Assembly: GCA_045645985.1 (NCBI GenBank)
Contig: JAZRJV010000003.1
Location: 46,734 to 110,733, forward strand
Direction: 5' to 3'
DNA: 64,000 nt
From: RGIG9060 sp045645985
GTDB lineage: Bacteria > Spirochaetota > Spirochaetia > Treponematales > Treponemataceae
Under the pieces are notes generated by a model, which did no database searches, was not told where the DNA came from, and was given only the letters and a program-made list of their open reading frames with translations. A program made the translations under genes and the position numbers. This document shows, piece by piece, positions 9,762-18,802 of this stretch (its first letter is position 1; every line of letters begins with the position of its first letter).

Positions 9762-10993
9762 AAAGCTAAACTTCCAACATCTGTAAAATTATTTATCAAG
9801 CCTAAATTTTCTGTTGCTTTATCGCTACGAATTATTTTTGTTTGATATTTATCTGTTGAATCAATTTTACCTTCTGTGTTTCCGCAGTCAATAACAATGT
9901 AAATTTCTTTTGTTGTATATTTTTCTGTGTAAGAATTATTTTGCCAAGTTGCATTTGTTCCAAGTTCAGAAAATTTTCCGTGGATAATTACAGAACCGTT
10001 TGCGCCATCACCTTGTTGATAAGTTGTAACTTCACTTGATGCTGTATCAAAAATTTGTAATTTGTTTTCTGAATTTAAATACGCTAAAAATATTTTTTTG
10101 TTATCATCATTTACTGTTCCAATTTCTTGTGATGTTCCACTTCCGTTTAATTGAATTTGTCCTTGTAAAGTTGGAACTGTCAATACATAAGGTTTTGCAT
10201 AAACATCAGCTGTCATTGTTGAGCCTTCAACTTGAATTGAATATGATTCGTCATTTTGTAAAAATGAAAAATTAGAATTTGTTTTATCAAAATTACATTG
10301 CTTATATTTTTGATTTGTTCCAGTTTGATAAATACTGATTTTAATTTGCGGTTTGTTTTCTGTTGTTCCAGAAGAATATCGTGGATAAGAAATTTTTATA
10401 TTTCCATTTCCTGTAATTGTTTGTTTGTAAATTTTTGTAGAATTTTTTTGTGGAACAGAAATTGAAACTTGCATTGGTTCTGAAATTAAATTTTCAGTTC
10501 CTGCATCAATTATATTTAAATTCAAATTTGTTGATAAATTTATTTTTTTCATTTCTTGATACACAACATTTGAAGTTGAGTCTGACATAATGATTACAGG
10601 ATTTCTATTTTTTACAAGACCGTAATCTTCGTGATAAAATAATAAATAGATTGTGCAATAGTCTGCAGTTTTTCCAAAGTCTGGGAAGTAAGCATCCCAA
10701 ACCATTTTGCTAATTGTAAAACTTCCATCTGAATTTGTTGTTGTGTGTCCGATATAGTATTTGTCGTCAGTTGGAGAAAATCTTGTTCCTGATTTGTAGG
10801 AATCAAAATCTGCATCTCGTTTTTTTTCGTTTACATAAGAATAAATTTCAATATCAGCAATTCCTTCTTTTGGATTTGTTGTGCTTTCTGCATCTACAAC
10901 TTTTCCGCTAACACCAGCTGAAAAAACTGATGAGCAAGAATTTAATGTAAATAAAAAACTGATTGCAATAAAAATTAAAATTTTATTTTTCAT
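9758..10993 (-). CDS. Lipoprotein of unknown function inside the RND operon
   Basis: The 411-residue predicted lipoprotein has an N-terminal signal ending LFTLNSCSS, a plausible lipobox. The following region (GVSGKVVDAESTTNPKEGIADI, then NSDGSFTISKM) resembles the carboxypeptidase-regulatory/transthyretin-like beta fold. The remainder is Ser/Thr/Asn-rich beta-sheet-like sequence I do not recognise. It overlaps the RND gene by 11 nt and the TolC gene by 4 nt, so it is a full member of the operon. A role as an accessory envelope component of the pump is inferred from position only. Confidence 0.75.
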   Translation of the reverse strand: MKNKILIFIAISFLFTLNSCSSVFSAGVSGKVVDAESTTNPKEGIADIEIYSYVNEKKRDADFDSYKSGTRFSPTDDKYYIGHTTTNSDGSFTISKMVWDAYFPDFGKTADYCTIYLLFYHEDYGLVKNRNPVIIMSDSTSNVVYQEMKKINLSTNLNLNIIDAGTENLISEPMQVSISVPQKNSTKIYKQTITGNGNIKISYPRYSSGTTENKPQIKISIYQTGTNQKYKQCNFDKTNSNFSFLQNDESYSIQVEGSTMTADVYAKPYVLTVPTLQGQIQLNGSGTSQEIGTVNDDNKKIFLAYLNSENKLQIFDTASSEVTTYQQGDGANGSVIIHGKFSELGTNATWQNNSYTEKYTTKEIYIVIDCGNTEGKIDSTDKYQTKIIRSDKATENLGLINNFTDVGSLAL

Positions 10994-13900
10994 CTTGAGT
11001 AACCTCGTTGAATTTATTTTCTTGTTTAATATTTTTTTTCTCTGTTATAAAATATAACACAGGAATTATAAAAAGTGTAATGATAGTTGAAGTTAAAAGT
11101 CCTCCAGAAATTGCTTGTCCAAGTGGAGCGTAAATTTCTGCGCCTTCACCTTTTGCCATTGCCATTGGAACAACACCAAGCATAGTTGTAAGCGTTGTCA
11201 TTAAAATTGGTCTAACACGACTTGCTGAACCTGTAATAATTGTTTGTGTTAGACTTTCTATGTTTTCAATTTTTCCTTCGTCTAAGTTTTGCTTTCTTAA
11301 AAGATTGATGTAATCGATAAGAATGATTCCGTTATTTACAACAACACCTGCAAGTGCGATTACTGCCATTAAAGAAATTAAACTTAAAGTTGAACCAAAA
11401 ATCATCAAGCCTAAAACAACACCGATTATACAAAATGGAATTGTTCCCATAACTAAAAGTGGTTGTCTAAATTTTTCAAATTGTAAAACCATTACTGTAT
11501 AAACTAAAAAACATGCAATCAATAATGCTTTTATCATCGGTGGAATTGCATCTCCAAGTAATTCCATGATTCCACCAGTTTTACTTTTTACTCCATCTTT
11601 AAGCGAATTGTTTTTTAGAAATTCATTAACTCTCGAAGTTACACCAGAAGTATCTTCATTTACTAAAGTTGCAGAAATAGTAACAGTCTTTGCTCTGTCA
11701 GAGTGATTTATTTGCGAAATACTTTGTTGAACTTTTGTATTTGAAATTGAATCAAAAGAAATATTTTTTCCGCTAAGAGATTTTATATTGATATTTGAAA
11801 TTGAGTCTTTTGTAATTGGCTTATCGATAATATCTGATTCTAATCTAATTGAATATCTATTTCCTTTTGGGTCGGTGAATTTTCCTGTGTCTATTCCTGT
11901 AAAAAGAATTGCAGTTGTAATTCCCGCTTCGTAACTTGTTACACCAAGTGAACTCATGTACTCGTGGCTCATGTCCATAACTAAAGTTGTGTTGTCAAAA
12001 GAAGTATCAACATTTGTAGTTACAACATCTTTGTCTTGTTTTAAAAATTCTTCTATTCGGTTTGCTTCTGATAATAATAAATTCATATCTTCGCTTACAA
12101 GTGTAAGACCGTAACCGCCACCGCCAGAAACATAACCAACTAATTTATCAAAACCACCGTTACTAACTTTTACTTTTGCATCTGGAATATTTGAAGATAA
12201 AAGTTTTTGTGTTTCCAAAATTATTGTGTGGATTCTTCTGCTTCGTTCTGCAACTGGAACTAAAACGATATGTGCGTAACCTGCGTTTGCTGAATTTCCT
12301 GCTGCCATTCCTCCAGAGTTTCCTGAATAGTAAACTGCAGTTTTAATTTCTGGAACAGTTTGTGAAATTAAATTTTGTGTTTGCATCATTCTTAATTCAG
12401 TTTCTTCAAGAGATTGTCCGATTGGAAATTCCATGTAAACATAAAAGTCTGAATTATCAGTTGACGGAATAAATGAAATTCCTAATGCGCCAACTAAGAT
12501 AAAAGAAATTATCAAAAGTGAAATTGAAATTACTAAAACGAATTTTCTGTTTTGCAAAGTCCATGCTAAAATTTTTTTATAACCATTTTCAATTTTGGAA
12601 ATAAATTTGTTAAACAAAGTTTGCTTTTTTATTTTTGGTCCGTTTGGATTTAATAATTGCTTCATTAAATATGGAACTACAATCAGCGCAACTAAAACAG
12701 AAGCGATAAGTGAAAGAACGATTGTTAACGAAACATCTTTTAAAATTTTTCCAACGATACCACTTAATCCAACGATTGGAAGAAATACAACTACAGTTGT
12801 TGCAGTACTTGCAAAAATGGAAGAAGCGACTTCATTTGAACCTTTGTAAATTGAATCTTCAACTGAATAAAGTTGTGTGCCATCAGATTTTTTTGCAGAA
12901 TAATATCTGTAAACTTGTTCTATCATAACGATAGAACCATCAACTATCATTCCCAAGGCAGTTACAATTCCAGAAAGACTCATCAAGTTAATTGTGATTC
13001 CTAATAATTTCATTCCGATGAATGTAAATAAAATTGAAAGTGGAATTGAAATTCCGATAATTATTGTTGAACGAGAATCATTTAAAAATAAAAACAAAAC
13101 TATGATTGCCATAATTACTCCAGAAATTCCAGAAGTAATTACAGTTGAAAGTGAAGCGCTAATTGTTCTTGAGTCATCACTTATGATATTATATTTTAAA
13201 GTTCCATTAGTTGACTTTTCTGATTCTGCTAAAACTTTTTTTGCTTCTTTTACAATTTTCATTACATTCCCATCGGAACGTTTTGTAATATCAACTACGA
13301 CAATATTTTCTTTTCCATCAGTTACAATTACATCATCTTTTGGATAAATCAATTCAACATCTGCAATGTCTTTTAATCTGATGATTACATTTTCATCTCC
13401 TGTGCCTACAGGAAGATTTTGTATATCTTGAATCGAAGAAAATCCTCCGCTAAATCTTACATCAATAGTTTTACTTTCGTATTCAGCATTGCCTACAGGA
13501 AGATTTACATTTCCGTAATTTACAATTTGATAAACTTGTGCAACAGGAATTCCTTTTGCAGTTAAATCTTTTGTTCGTAATTTAATATTTACTTGTAACT
13601 CTTTGCTACCAGAAACTGTAACTTCAGAAACTCCAGAAATACTTGTAAGTTGTGGTTTTAAAGTTTTGTTTATGTATTCAGTTACGCGACCTAAATCTTT
13701 TCCGCCTTCTACAGAAAAAGTTAAAACTGGCAACATTGAAACTCCAGCAACAAATGCGTTTGGAGTTTCTATTCCCTCGGGTAAGTCTTTCATCTTTTGT
13801 GTTATTCTGTGGCGAACTTCTGATAGTTGGTCGTTTGCATCAACTCCATCTTGAAAAGAAATTGTAATTAAACTAACAGAGTTTGAAGAAGAACTTGAAA

Positions 13901-14138
13901 TGTTTTTAAAATTTGGAAGTGTAACAAAATCATTTTCTAAAATGTTTGTAACATCTTGTTCAACATCTTCAGCTCCTGCACCAGGATAAATTGTTAGAAC
14001 CATAACTTCTGGCATGGAGATATCACTCATAAATGCGATGTTCATTCCGCTAACAGAAATAATTCCAAAGGTAACAAGTACGATAAGAATCATTCCGATT
14101 ACAACTGGATGTTTTACAGAAAATTTTGCTACATTCAT
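10983..14138 (-). CDS. RND-family efflux transporter (AcrB/HAE1-like)
   Basis: The 1051-residue inner-membrane pump starts MNVAKFSVKHPVVIGMILIV, the usual first transmembrane helix. It has two periplasmic porter loops. A hydrophobic block about residues 335-500 contains GIVTALGMIVDGSIVMIEQV, the helix-4 motif of proton-relay RND proteins. A second block about 865-1030 contains ALAGVVVNNGIILIDYIN. The length matches the drug/hydrophobe exporter class. It uses the proton gradient to move substrates through the TolC-like channel, with the membrane fusion protein as adaptor. The substrate cannot be told from sequence. It overlaps the MFP gene by 4 nt. Confidence 0.93.
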   Translation of the reverse strand: MNVAKFSVKHPVVIGMILIVLVTFGIISVSGMNIAFMSDISMPEVMVLTIYPGAGAEDVEQDVTNILENDFVTLPNFKNISSSSSNSVSLITISFQDGVDANDQLSEVRHRITQKMKDLPEGIETPNAFVAGVSMLPVLTFSVEGGKDLGRVTEYINKTLKPQLTSISGVSEVTVSGSKELQVNIKLRTKDLTAKGIPVAQVYQIVNYGNVNLPVGNAEYESKTIDVRFSGGFSSIQDIQNLPVGTGDENVIIRLKDIADVELIYPKDDVIVTDGKENIVVVDITKRSDGNVMKIVKEAKKVLAESEKSTNGTLKYNIISDDSRTISASLSTVITSGISGVIMAIIVLFLFLNDSRSTIIIGISIPLSILFTFIGMKLLGITINLMSLSGIVTALGMIVDGSIVMIEQVYRYYSAKKSDGTQLYSVEDSIYKGSNEVASSIFASTATTVVVFLPIVGLSGIVGKILKDVSLTIVLSLIASVLVALIVVPYLMKQLLNPNGPKIKKQTLFNKFISKIENGYKKILAWTLQNRKFVLVISISLLIISFILVGALGISFIPSTDNSDFYVYMEFPIGQSLEETELRMMQTQNLISQTVPEIKTAVYYSGNSGGMAAGNSANAGYAHIVLVPVAERSRRIHTIILETQKLLSSNIPDAKVKVSNGGFDKLVGYVSGGGGYGLTLVSEDMNLLLSEANRIEEFLKQDKDVVTTNVDTSFDNTTLVMDMSHEYMSSLGVTSYEAGITTAILFTGIDTGKFTDPKGNRYSIRLESDIIDKPITKDSISNINIKSLSGKNISFDSISNTKVQQSISQINHSDRAKTVTISATLVNEDTSGVTSRVNEFLKNNSLKDGVKSKTGGIMELLGDAIPPMIKALLIACFLVYTVMVLQFEKFRQPLLVMGTIPFCIIGVVLGLMIFGSTLSLISLMAVIALAGVVVNNGIILIDYINLLRKQNLDEGKIENIESLTQTIITGSASRVRPILMTTLTTMLGVVPMAMAKGEGAEIYAPLGQAISGGLLTSTIITLFIIPVLYFITEKKNIKQENKFNEVTQDEK

Positions 14139-15292
14139 TTTGTTTCTTCCATTTTTGAAATGTGGTTTGTTTCAATTAAATTATTTTTTAAAATTTCTTC
14201 TGATGAATTATTGCTTGAATTTACAACTATAACTTTTTGTCCGTCAAAAACAAACCCTTGTCCGTTTATAACAAAAGATTCATTTTGTAATTCTGATGGA
14301 ATCATAAAAAATTTATCATCACGAATTTGAGTAGAAAAACTTCTGTATTGAACAGTTTGATTTTCTTCATTGTAAGTATAACAACTTCCGTCAACTTTTA
14401 AAACTTCAAGAGGAAGAGTTGGAACATTTTTATATTCTGCATAATTTACAATTACATCAACATACATTCCCGGTCTAAACAAATCTAAATTGTTTGTTAA
14501 ATTAAATACAACTTGAAAAGTTTTTGATTCTGGTTGAATGTAAGGTGAAATTGTGTCAATTGTTGCTACACTAGAAGTGTCTTCAGAAAAACCATCAAGT
14601 CCAGGACGCTTAATAATTGCAGAAATTTTTGTTTTGTCTTGATTGAAAAGATCAAAATATTTTTCTGGAACATTTAATCGAACAACTTGCTTTGATAAAT
14701 CTGCAATAATTGCAAGAGGCTGTTGTGTGCTTCCGATACTTCCCTTTGCTAAAGGTGCCATTAAAACAGTTCCTGTAGAAGGTGAAGTTACTTCTGTATA
14801 ACTCATTTGTAAAATTGCTAAATCGTATTGAGCTTTTGCGGCATCTCGTTGAGCTTTTGCAGAATCATAATTTTGCTGAGTTGCTGCATTTGCTTTGTAA
14901 AGATTTTCTACTCGTTCAAAAGTGCTTTGATAACCAAGATAGGCTGCCTTTGCTTGAAGCATTTGTTGTTTGTAAGGCGCATCATCAATTTTGGCAATCA
15001 AATCTCCTTTGTTAATTGAAGTTCCCGGCTTTATGGGATATTCCATAATCGTTCCAGATACAAAAGGAACAACAGGAATCATATCCAAAGCTTCTACATA
15101 TCCTGAAATTGAAATCGACTGATTTATATCTTTGTTTTCTGGCTTGATTATTTCAACTGCCGGCGGTGGAGAAGTGTAGCCTTCAGTTTCTTTTTTAGAA
15201 AAATTTAAAATGATAAAAACGACAAGTACAAAAATTACAGCAAAAATTCCGTATCGAATAAAAAGTTTTGATTTAGGATTTTCATTTTTCAT
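14135..15292 (-). CDS. RND membrane fusion protein (periplasmic adaptor)
   Basis: This adaptor joins the RND pump to the outer-membrane channel. The ATG at 15292 is chosen because AGGAAG lies just upstream and the protein then starts with a short cytoplasmic stretch and one transmembrane anchor (RYGIFAVIFVLVVFIILNF). An upstream in-frame ATG at 15370 would add 26 residues without a ribosome site. The body has the lipoyl/barrel-sandwich halves (GTSINKGDLIAKID and SPSTGTVLMAPLAKGSIG) around a coiled-coil hairpin of Ala/Lys/Gln-rich helices. Beta-barrel and membrane-proximal domains follow. It is the first gene of the four-gene operon; the promoter is probably in 15300-15530. Confidence 0.92.
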   Translation of the reverse strand: MKNENPKSKLFIRYGIFAVIFVLVVFIILNFSKKETEGYTSPPPAVEIIKPENKDINQSISISGYVEALDMIPVVPFVSGTIMEYPIKPGTSINKGDLIAKIDDAPYKQQMLQAKAAYLGYQSTFERVENLYKANAATQQNYDSAKAQRDAAKAQYDLAILQMSYTEVTSPSTGTVLMAPLAKGSIGSTQQPLAIIADLSKQVVRLNVPEKYFDLFNQDKTKISAIIKRPGLDGFSEDTSSVATIDTISPYIQPESKTFQVVFNLTNNLDLFRPGMYVDVIVNYAEYKNVPTLPLEVLKVDGSCYTYNEENQTVQYRSFSTQIRDDKFFMIPSELQNESFVINGQGFVFDGQKVIVVNSSNNSSEEILKNNLIETNHISKMEETK

Positions 15293-15536
15293 TAAAACAC
15301 TTCCTACAAAAAAGTAAAAGTAAAAAGCAAGTTGATTTTTAGGTATGTAATAAATATACTCGTGTAACAAATAAAAATCAATAAAATATGTTTATATTAT
15401 AGAAGAAATTGTTAAAAATATGTTATAAAAGTCAGAAAAAGTAAAATTTAAAAAGTAGATTAAAGATATAAAATAAGTTGTGTTTTACTTTATGTTGGGA
15501 TAAACTGTAAAGAGTGTTAGATTAAGGAATAGATTT

Positions 15537-15752
15537 ATGGAATTTGATGAATTATTAGCAAAAGCATTATCAGTTTTAAATGAAAGAAGATTATCAAATC
15601 TTGCTACCGCAGGAACTGTAGCGGCAGCTTTTTTAACTGACAAAGGAAATGTTTATACTGGTGTTTGTATTGATGTTCCTGCAGGAATGGGGTTTTGTGC
15701 AGAACATTCCGCAGTAAAAGAATATAATAAAGGGGCAACCTATGTATATTAA
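15537..15752 (+). pseudogene. Truncated cytidine deaminase
   Basis: The 71-residue frame matches the N-terminal half of a small cytidine deaminase. It has the first zinc motif, CAEHSA, including the catalytic Glu, but stops 13 residues later. The second zinc motif (PCxxC) and the C-terminal half are missing and I do not find them downstream. A ribosome site AAGGAA precedes the ATG, so it may still be translated, but it cannot form the normal active site. Its last 11 nt overlap the start of the first ankyrin lipoprotein. The junction coincides with the edge of the tandem duplication that follows, so the truncation probably came with that insertion. Confidence 0.75.
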
Positions 15753-16530
15753 AAAAAATATTTTATTCATTATTTCAATATTTTATTTGTTTGCACTGTC
15801 TGGTTGTAATCAAAGACCTTCTCCACAAGAAGTAGTTCAATTTATGTTAGACATCAAAAATTGTAATTTTGATGCTGTAGAAAAAACTATAAAAAAAAAT
15901 AAACGGATTTTAAATATTGGGTATCAAATCTTTGGTGAATCAACTATGTATCCAATCTATATGGCAATAGAGTCAAAAAATGCTGATATGGTAAAATTGA
16001 TTGCAAAGCCTAATACTGTGAATATTTTACTAAAATCAGATGGAAATATTTATTCTCCATTAACATTTGCAATGAATTCAAATTCTAAAATAATTGAGAT
16101 ATTAATAGAACAATGTGCAGATGTACATTATATTGATGAACAAAATATGACAAACATATTTCATGATTTTTGTTGTTATAGAAAAAAAGATATATGGGAT
16201 GCAATAAAAAAATATGCTACATCTAAGACTCTAAACATGGAAGATGTTGACGGTACAACTCCTTTAATTTGGTTAATTGTAGAACAAATAAATTCTGATG
16301 ATTTGAATAACCCTGATATTATATATCTTTTGAAATCTTTTATTGAGCATGGAGGAAATCCAAATTATTTAATATATGATAAAGATTATGCATTTGCTGT
16401 TATTGATTATTTAAATTCTTCTGATTATTTTGAATATAAACAAGTACTTTTGGATGGTATGAAAAACAGTCCACCGATAGAAGATAGTGAAATTTTAATA
16501 GAAATGTTAGAAGGGAATATTCAGCAGTAA
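15742..16530 (+). CDS. Ankyrin-type lipoprotein, copy 1
   Basis: The 262-residue predicted lipoprotein has a signal peptide ending ALSGCNQ. The mature part has degenerate ankyrin-like repeats, for example MYPIYMAIESKNADMVKLI and SPLTFAMNSNSKIIEILI. AAAGGGG 7 nt upstream of the ATG is its ribosome site and lies inside the deaminase remnant. It is a close paralogue of the next gene, with near-identical signal, lipobox and C-terminal 25 residues. Function is unknown; ankyrin repeats usually bind proteins. The stop codon uses bases from the duplicated deaminase-derived leader (see the repeat entry). Confidence 0.8.
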   Translation: MYIKKNILFIISIFYLFALSGCNQRPSPQEVVQFMLDIKNCNFDAVEKTIKKNKRILNIGYQIFGESTMYPIYMAIESKNADMVKLIAKPNTVNILLKSDGNIYSPLTFAMNSNSKIIEILIEQCADVHYIDEQNMTNIFHDFCCYRKKDIWDAIKKYATSKTLNMEDVDGTTPLIWLIVEQINSDDLNNPDIIYLLKSFIEHGGNPNYLIYDKDYAFAVIDYLNSSDYFEYKQVLLDGMKNSPPIEDSEILIEMLEGNIQQ

Positions 16531-16554
16531 AAAAATATAACAAAGGGGCAACCT

Positions 16555-17337
16555 ATGCATATTAAAAAAAATATTTTATTCATTATTTCAATAATTTTTT
16601 TGTTAACACTATTTGGTTGTAATCAAAGACCTTCTCCACAAGAAGTAGCACAGTTGATTTTAGACATAAATAGTTGTAATTATTTAGCAGTGGAAAAAAC
16701 TATAAAAAAAAATAAAAATATCTTGAATATTGGTTTTCAAGGTATGTATCCTATTCATATGGCAATGAAAACAAAGAATGCAGATATGGTTAGATTAATT
16801 GCAAAGCCTAATAATGTGAATATTATTTTAAATTTGGAAACAAACTTATTAACTCCATTGTCATTATCTTTGATGCAACAATGTAATTCAGAAATAATAA
16901 AAATATTATTAGAAAATGGTGCAAATCCAAATTACATTGATGAGTTACAAGGTTGTAATATTTTTCATGATTTTTCTGCATCAAGAAATATAGATGTATG
17001 GGAAATATTAAAAGAATATGCTAACCCTGAAAACTTAAATAAAGAGATGGGAGAAAGAGGTTCAACACCATTAATTACATTAATCGGTGAACAAATAGAA
17101 AAAGATAATATAAATGATCCGGAAGTTATTTATTTATTGCAATCATTTATAGAACATGGTGGAAATCCAAATTATATAATTTATTACAGAGATTATGCAT
17201 TTGAAGTAATAAATTTCTTAAATAGTTATGAAGTTTTTGAATATAAACAAGTTCTTCTAGATGGCATGAAAAATAGTCCACCAATAGAAGACAGTGAAAT
17301 TTTAATTGAAATGTTAGAAGGGAAGAATAAAGAGTAA
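16555..17337 (+). CDS. Ankyrin-type lipoprotein, copy 2
   Basis: The 260-residue paralogue of the preceding gene has a signal peptide ending LTLFGCNQ and the same RPSPQEV segment after the lipid Cys. Ankyrin-like repeats include MYPIHMAMKTKNADMVRLI, PLSLSLMQQCNSEIIKILLENGANPNY and a C-terminal HGGNPNY. The repeats are better preserved than in copy 1. The same AAAGGGG leader precedes the ATG. Divergence is scattered along the gene, so the duplication is not recent. Function is unknown. Confidence 0.82.
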   Translation: MHIKKNILFIISIIFLLTLFGCNQRPSPQEVAQLILDINSCNYLAVEKTIKKNKNILNIGFQGMYPIHMAMKTKNADMVRLIAKPNNVNIILNLETNLLTPLSLSLMQQCNSEIIKILLENGANPNYIDELQGCNIFHDFSASRNIDVWEILKEYANPENLNKEMGERGSTPLITLIGEQIEKDNINDPEVIYLLQSFIEHGGNPNYIIYYRDYAFEVINFLNSYEVFEYKQVLLDGMKNSPPIEDSEILIEMLEGKNKE

Positions 17338-17434
17338 AAATACACTAAAATCCCCCTCCGTTTTCGGAAGGTGATACAACTCAGAATGGCAGTATGACTT
17401 TGAACTTTCACTTAAAACCTTACCAATTATCTCA

Positions 17435-17454
17435 GAAATGTCGTTAGACATTTC
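17435..17454 (+). repeat. Perfect 8-bp hairpin, member of a dispersed hairpin family
   Basis: GAAATGTC-GTTA-GACATTTC forms a perfect stem with a GTTA loop. It is followed by GAATCCGTGTGGC and a run of T. A second copy with a compensated base-pair change lies at 62975-62994. It sits in the 500-bp gene-free stretch 17338-17839, which otherwise holds the large inverted repeat at 17595-17687 and no credible gene. Confidence 0.7.
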
Positions 17455-17594
17455 GAATCCGTGTGGCTTTTTTTTTACAACTCATTCCGCCTACTCACAA
17501 ATGCCTTTTGAGATTTCGCCTTTATCTCATACATCCCCATTTATCCACTTGTCGTCCAAACAAAGCAAGAATCAATGCGTAAAAGCAAAATTGT

Positions 17595-17687
17595 AGCCAA
17601 CGCGTAGACGGAAAATGGCACAGTGAAGTCTTGCAAGCGAAGCGCAGCACTAACGAACTGGGACATTTTCCGTTGAAAGCGTTGGCT
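17595..17687. repeat. Long two-part inverted repeat
   Basis: AGCCAACGC (17595-17603) pairs with GCGTTGGCT (17679-17687), and CGGAAAATG (17609-17617) pairs with CATTTTCCG (17664-17672). This gives 18 bp of stem with a 5/6-nt internal bulge and a 46-nt apical region. The apical region contains, in reverse orientation, the 29-nt core that recurs at 39491-39519 and 62768-62796. No gene is visible in it. Confidence 0.7.
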
Positions 17688-17839
17688 GAAAATTCTTCAT
17701 TTTACAAAATTTCATATTGCTTTATTTCACGCAAATTAGTAGGTAAAAATTTTTAAGATGTTTTGTTACCTTGTAACTTTATTAAATCAAATTTTTTTTC
17801 TATAATATAAATGTTTTTAAATAATGTTTGGAGGAAAAT

Positions 17840-18802
17840 ATGATTGAAGTTGAACAGGTTTCTAGGACCTTTGGAACTTTCAAAGCCGTAGATTCCATCA
17901 GTTTTTCAATTAAAACTGGCGAAATCGTAGGGTTGCTTGGCCCAAACGGAGCGGGGAAAACTACAACAATGCGAATGATTACTGGATTTTTGGATATGGA
18001 TTCAGGAAGTATCAAAATTGACGGAAAAGACATTCGTGAAAATCCTAAAGAATCAAAACGAAAAATTGGATATATGCCAGAATCTGCGCCACTTTATTCT
18101 GAAATGATTGTTGCAGATTATCTTGAATATGTTGCGCAAATGCAAAATGTAAATCCAAAAGAAAAAGTTCCACAACTTGCATCTGTGTGTGGTCTAACTG
18201 ATGTAATGCACAAAAATATTTCAGACCTTTCAAGAGGATATAGACAGCGTGTTGGACTTGCTCACGCTTTGATGAATGACCCAGAAATCTTAATTTTAGA
18301 TGAGCCAACTAGCGGACTTGACCCAAATCAAATTATCGAAGTTCGTTCACTTATAAAAGAAATTGGAAAAACTCGAACAGTAATTATTTCAACTCATATT
18401 TTGTCAGAAGTTGAAATGCTTTGCGACAGAGTTATCATCATCTCTCGCGGAAAAATTGCAGCCGATAGTCCAACTTCAGAATTGCGTTCTCGTTATGCAG
18501 GAAATTCAAATGTGATTGTAAATCTTTCTGGAGCAGAAAAAACTGAATTTGAAAATGTAGTTTCTAAAATTGAAGGCGTAACTTCTGTTTCAGTTTTATC
18601 ACTTGAGGACGCAGAAAATAATCTTCCAAAAGAAATTGAAAATCCTATCGTTGCAAGAATTGGTGTTTGTGAAAATTTTGAAATCAGAAATGTTCTTGCA
18701 CAAAAAATTATTTCTAACGGTTGGAATCTTTATAGCTTAACTTTGCAAACAAATACTTTAGAAGATGTATTTAAAACTTTAACAACTGGAGGCGAACAAT
18801 GA
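17840..18802 (+). CDS. ABC transporter ATP-binding protein, GldA-like
   Basis: The 320-residue ATPase has Walker A GPNGAGKTT, signature LSRGYRQRVGLAHAL, Walker B LILDEPTSGLD and switch STHILSE. A C-terminal extension of about 90 residues is typical of the gliding-type (GldA) and CcmA-like ABC-2 ATPases. The ATG at 17840 follows TGGAGGAA; a TTG four codons earlier overlaps that ribosome site and is rejected. It overlaps the permease gene by 4 nt. It should energise export by the following membrane proteins. Gld ABC transporters are known from gliding Bacteroidetes, but homologous sets occur in non-gliding bacteria including spirochaetes. Confidence 0.9.
   Translation: MIEVEQVSRTFGTFKAVDSISFSIKTGEIVGLLGPNGAGKTTTMRMITGFLDMDSGSIKIDGKDIRENPKESKRKIGYMPESAPLYSEMIVADYLEYVAQMQNVNPKEKVPQLASVCGLTDVMHKNISDLSRGYRQRVGLAHALMNDPEILILDEPTSGLDPNQIIEVRSLIKEIGKTRTVIISTHILSEVEMLCDRVIIISRGKIAADSPTSELRSRYAGNSNVIVNLSGAEKTEFENVVSKIEGVTSVSVLSLEDAENNLPKEIENPIVARIGVCENFEIRNVLAQKIISNGWNLYSLTLQTNTLEDVFKTLTTGGEQ

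Larger units (their letters stand above)
15711..17337 (+). repeat. Tandem duplication of the ankyrin lipoprotein unit
   Basis: The two ankyrin genes and exactly 31 nt upstream of each (15711-15741 and 16524-16554) align without gaps, giving a period of 813 nt. The 31-nt leader of copy 1 is the 3' coding end of the deaminase remnant (GCAGTAAAA onward). The duplication therefore occurred after the ankyrin gene had joined the deaminase, and carried a bit of deaminase with it. In copy 2 the same leader supplies the stop codon of the first ankyrin gene (CAGCAGTAA). Confidence 0.85.

Noticed and set aside
12595..13867. Long frames antisense to the RND gene
   Set aside because: They follow from the codon bias of the real gene on the minus strand and have no ribosome sites or recognisable products.
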